Assembly: GCA_021796055.1 (NCBI GenBank)
Contig: JAJYOS010000396.1
Span: 1-6,435 of the forward strand
DNA from: Bacteroidota bacterium
GTDB lineage: Bacteria > Bacteroidota > Kryptoniia > Kryptoniales > JAKASW01
Direction: 5' to 3'
DNA: 6,435 nt
Position numbers and translations under genes: made by a program. Shown here piece after piece: positions 4,711 to 6,435 of the stretch; within the stretch, counting starts at the first letter, position 1, and every line of letters starts with the position of its first letter. Under the pieces are notes generated by a model, which was not told where the DNA came from, searched no databases, and saw nothing but the letters and a program-made list of their open reading frames with translations.

Positions 4711-5963
4711 TGTGCGGGCCTGATGTTTCTTTCGTAATACTTCCTGAGTCCGATTAATATTGCCGTCGTCGGAACCGCGATTAGAAGTCCGAGAAATCCC
4801 ATGAAGTACCCGAAGACGAGAAGCGCCAGAATCAGAAGCACCGGGTGTACGCCAATCTTCGAGCCGATGATTTTCGGATAAAGGATGGTCGTCTCGGTGA
4901 GGTTCATCCCGAGGAAAGATATTATGACCATCGCCACCTGGAAGCCCGGGCTGTCTCCGAACAAGGCGATGAGCACAGCTACCGACATGCTTATGATGAT
5001 GCCGAAATAGGGTATCATGTCGAGGAGGCCCGAGATCAATCCGATCAGAAGAGGATATTTGACTCCCCAGATCGACATTAGCGACGATATGACTATTGAG
5101 TTTATGAATGCCACCGTCAGCGCTCCGCGCAAGTAGCTCCCGAGTATGACATCCACAATGCCATACACATCTGAAGCGCGGGCGCGGTACCTGCGTGGGA
5201 CGAGCATCTTCACCCTATGCTTTATGAGCTCAAAATCCTTCATTATGTAAAAGCTCAGAAAAGGAACGAGCACAAGGTTGAGCATCTTCGTGAGAGCCGA
5301 CGCCGCCTGTGCCACGAAGCTGAGTATGCCGTTTGGAATTGCGCGAGTTATGTCCTCGACCCTTGTGGATATTTCCGCGATGATAGCTTGCTGAAGGTTC
5401 TGGTTTTCCGGAGTGAAGCCGAGAAAGCCGCGGTTGATGAGACGATTTAGCGAGTTGCTCAGTTCGCTGCTCAGCGTCGGGATAGAGGATAGAAAATTTT
5501 GAAACTGCTGGAACACCATCGGGAGCAGCACAATCGAAAGAGTTACGACGGCGCCGAGAAGCGTTAGAAGAATAGCTATGATAGAAAGCGACCTCGGGAT
5601 TCGCTTTTTGGCAAGTATCTCGACAAGCGGAGAGAATATAAAACTAATGAGGAAGGCGATGACAAACGGAAGAACGGCGCCTGACACTTCCACAAAGAAC
5701 CACACTCCGAAAAGGAGCGTAGCGACCAGTATGACGTGTCTTATAATTGATTCATGACGCAACGGATAAGTGGCTATAAGGAACACGATGTAAACAAGTA
5801 TAGGACTAAAAACATCCCTTACTGTGTAGCCAAGAACAAGAATCAGCGCAAGTGTCACAACAAGGAGCAGCCACTCCCTGCGGCTTGAAAGAAGTTCGGA
5901 GAGTGTCCTTACCTCCTTCACCTGTTCACGATCCTGCACGATTTTTTCCTCTTCCAGAGCCAT
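4707..5963 (-). CDS. AI-2E (PerM/TqsA/YdiK) family transporter
   Basis: A polytopic inner-membrane protein of 418 residues in the AI-2E exporter superfamily (PF01594 type), whose members have been linked to autoinducer-2 export, Na+/H+ antiport or unknown substrates; the substrate here cannot be read from sequence. Hydrophobic segments lie at about 31-46, 50-66, 75-91, 95-113, 127-150, 217-240, 279-299, 303-333, 340-354 and 373-404. Family signatures are FSPLVEIL near 110-117, the soluble amphipathic region 155-215, IPYFGIIIS (317-325), PKIIGSKIGVHP (363-374) and the G/P-rich end GFLGLLIAVPTTAIL (389-403). Compared with typical family members of about 350 residues it has an N-terminal addition: a charged tail (1-30) and roughly two extra hydrophobic segments. 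The ATG is 13 nt after the deacetylase stop, with only a weak, distant purine tract. Its TGA overlaps the TTG of rsmI. Confidence 0.9.
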   Translation of the reverse strand: MALEEEKIVQDREQVKEVRTLSELLSSRREWLLLVVTLALILVLGYTVRDVFSPILVYIVFLIATYPLRHESIIRHVILVATLLFGVWFFVEVSGAVLPFVIAFLISFIFSPLVEILAKKRIPRSLSIIAILLTLLGAVVTLSIVLLPMVFQQFQNFLSSIPTLSSELSNSLNRLINRGFLGFTPENQNLQQAIIAEISTRVEDITRAIPNGILSFVAQAASALTKMLNLVLVPFLSFYIMKDFELIKHRVKMLVPRRYRARASDVYGIVDVILGSYLRGALTVAFINSIVISSLMSIWGVKYPLLIGLISGLLDMIPYFGIIISMSVAVLIALFGDSPGFQVAMVIISFLGMNLTETTILYPKIIGSKIGVHPVLLILALLVFGYFMGFLGLLIAVPTTAILIGLRKYYERNIRPAH

Positions 5964-5976
5964 TTTGTTTGCTAGT

Positions 5977-6435
5977 TCAACCTTTTTCCGGAGTACGACG
6001 CCGACCGGCTCTCGACTCTCTTACCGAAAATAGCGCCGAAATATTAGCAAAAGAATGAATAAAATCACTCTTCATTATTTCTCCCCTTCCCAATCCGATT
6101 TTTCGCAGAACTGACGCCGGGGAATCAATCCTGTACACCGGAATTCGCGGAAGCACCCCTTCACTGGCGGAAGATCCCAGGCCGAAAAGCCTGCGGTATC
6201 CGGCCTCAAACGCGGCTTCCGCTGTCGCCCTATTGTACCTTCCGAACGGGAAAGACAGCGCATCGACCTCAACTCCCGTAACATCTTCCAGAAATTCCTT
6301 CGATCTAACAAGTTCATCTTTCAACGCATAATGAGAGAGTCTCGTTAAATCTCTATGCGTGCAAGAATGGCTGCCTACTTCATATCCCATTTCCGCAACT
6401 TCTCTGATCTGTTCAGAGGTCATATGCATGAATGG
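5977..6435 (-). CDS. Polysaccharide deacetylase (NodB/CE4 family), C-terminal part; 5' end outside window
   Basis: The last 152 residues of a carbohydrate esterase family 4 protein, an enzyme class that removes N- or O-acetyl groups from chitooligosaccharides, peptidoglycan or surface glycans using a metal ion. The frame is open to the window edge, and family homology clearly continues upstream, so the ATG codons at 6427-6429 and 6421-6423 are internal. Visible are the metal-binding G-S-H-x-x-T-H (residues 22-28 of the fragment), D-L-T-R-L-S, and the S-F-P-F-G-R-Y-N element equivalent to motif 3 (Y-P-Y-G), followed by the A-G-Y repeat-turn and a P-R-I-P-V-Y-R-I-D strand. The catalytic Asp-Asp motif lies outside the window. 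It is the most upstream visible gene of a four-gene operon; the AI-2E gene follows after 13 nt. Substrate unknown. Confidence 0.9.
   Translation of the reverse strand, partial: PFMHMTSEQIREVAEMGYEVGSHSCTHRDLTRLSHYALKDELVRSKEFLEDVTGVEVDALSFPFGRYNRATAEAAFEAGYRRLFGLGSSASEGVLPRIPVYRIDSPASVLRKIGLGRGEIMKSDFIHSFANISALFSVRESRAGRRRTPEKG

Noticed and set aside
4031..5450. Plus-strand frames opposite rsmI and the AI-2E gene
   Set aside because: They are antisense to well-supported conserved proteins and have no motif, signal or ribosome binding site of their own.
1..6435. A new defence, mobile or CRISPR-like system
   Set aside because: There are no direct repeat arrays, transposase, integrase, att-like duplications or toxin/nuclease genes; all larger genes are recognisable housekeeping or envelope families.

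Overview
The window looks like chromosomal housekeeping DNA from a member of the Bacteroidota/Chlorobiota/Ignavibacteriota (FCB) lineage. This is inferred from three things. The RecQ helicase has the long spacer between helicase motif VI and the zinc cysteines, plus the C-terminal helix-turn-helix, that I associate with Bacteroidota-type RecQ. There is a small lipoprotein of the DUF4296 type, a family known mainly from Bacteroidota. None of the four tRNA genes encodes its CCA end. No 16S rRNA or other strong taxonomic marker is present, so the phylum is an inference.

Left part (1-830), read on the minus strand: an AT-rich promoter near 796-823 drives tRNA-Thr(UGU), tRNA-Tyr(GUA), tRNA-Gly(UCC) and tRNA-Thr(GGU). 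A strong hairpin follows, and then the first seven codons of rpmG (ribosomal protein L33) at the window edge. The tRNA order matches the thrU-tyrU-glyT-thrT cluster of the E. coli tufB operon, but tuf is absent here and rpmG directly follows the last tRNA. The next genes outside the window are probably tRNA-Trp, secE and nusG.

Middle (775-3742): a divergent intergenic region of about 375 bases contains one short ORF with a textbook Shine-Dalgarno sequence buried in a hairpin. It is followed on the plus strand by a large recQ (863 codons from the preferred ATG). The protein carries helicase, inserted winged-helix-like, zinc-binding, RQC, HRDC and C-terminal helix-turn-helix regions.

Right part (3723-6435), all on the minus strand and therefore convergent with recQ: a tightly packed operon. 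In transcription order it holds a polysaccharide deacetylase (5' end outside the window), an AI-2E/PerM-family membrane protein, a short RsmI-type rRNA methyltransferase with a TTG start, and a DUF4296-type lipoprotein. The gaps are 13 nt, then a 4-nt overlap, then a 20-nt overlap. The last gene also overlaps the 3' end of recQ by 20 nt tail to tail.

I see no mobile element, CRISPR array, phage gene or defence cassette. The points most worth a second look are the RecQ architecture, the SD-hairpin small ORF upstream of recQ, the altered motifs of the RsmI-like protein, the non-canonical tRNA-Tyr, and the chain of overlapping genes around 3723-4046.
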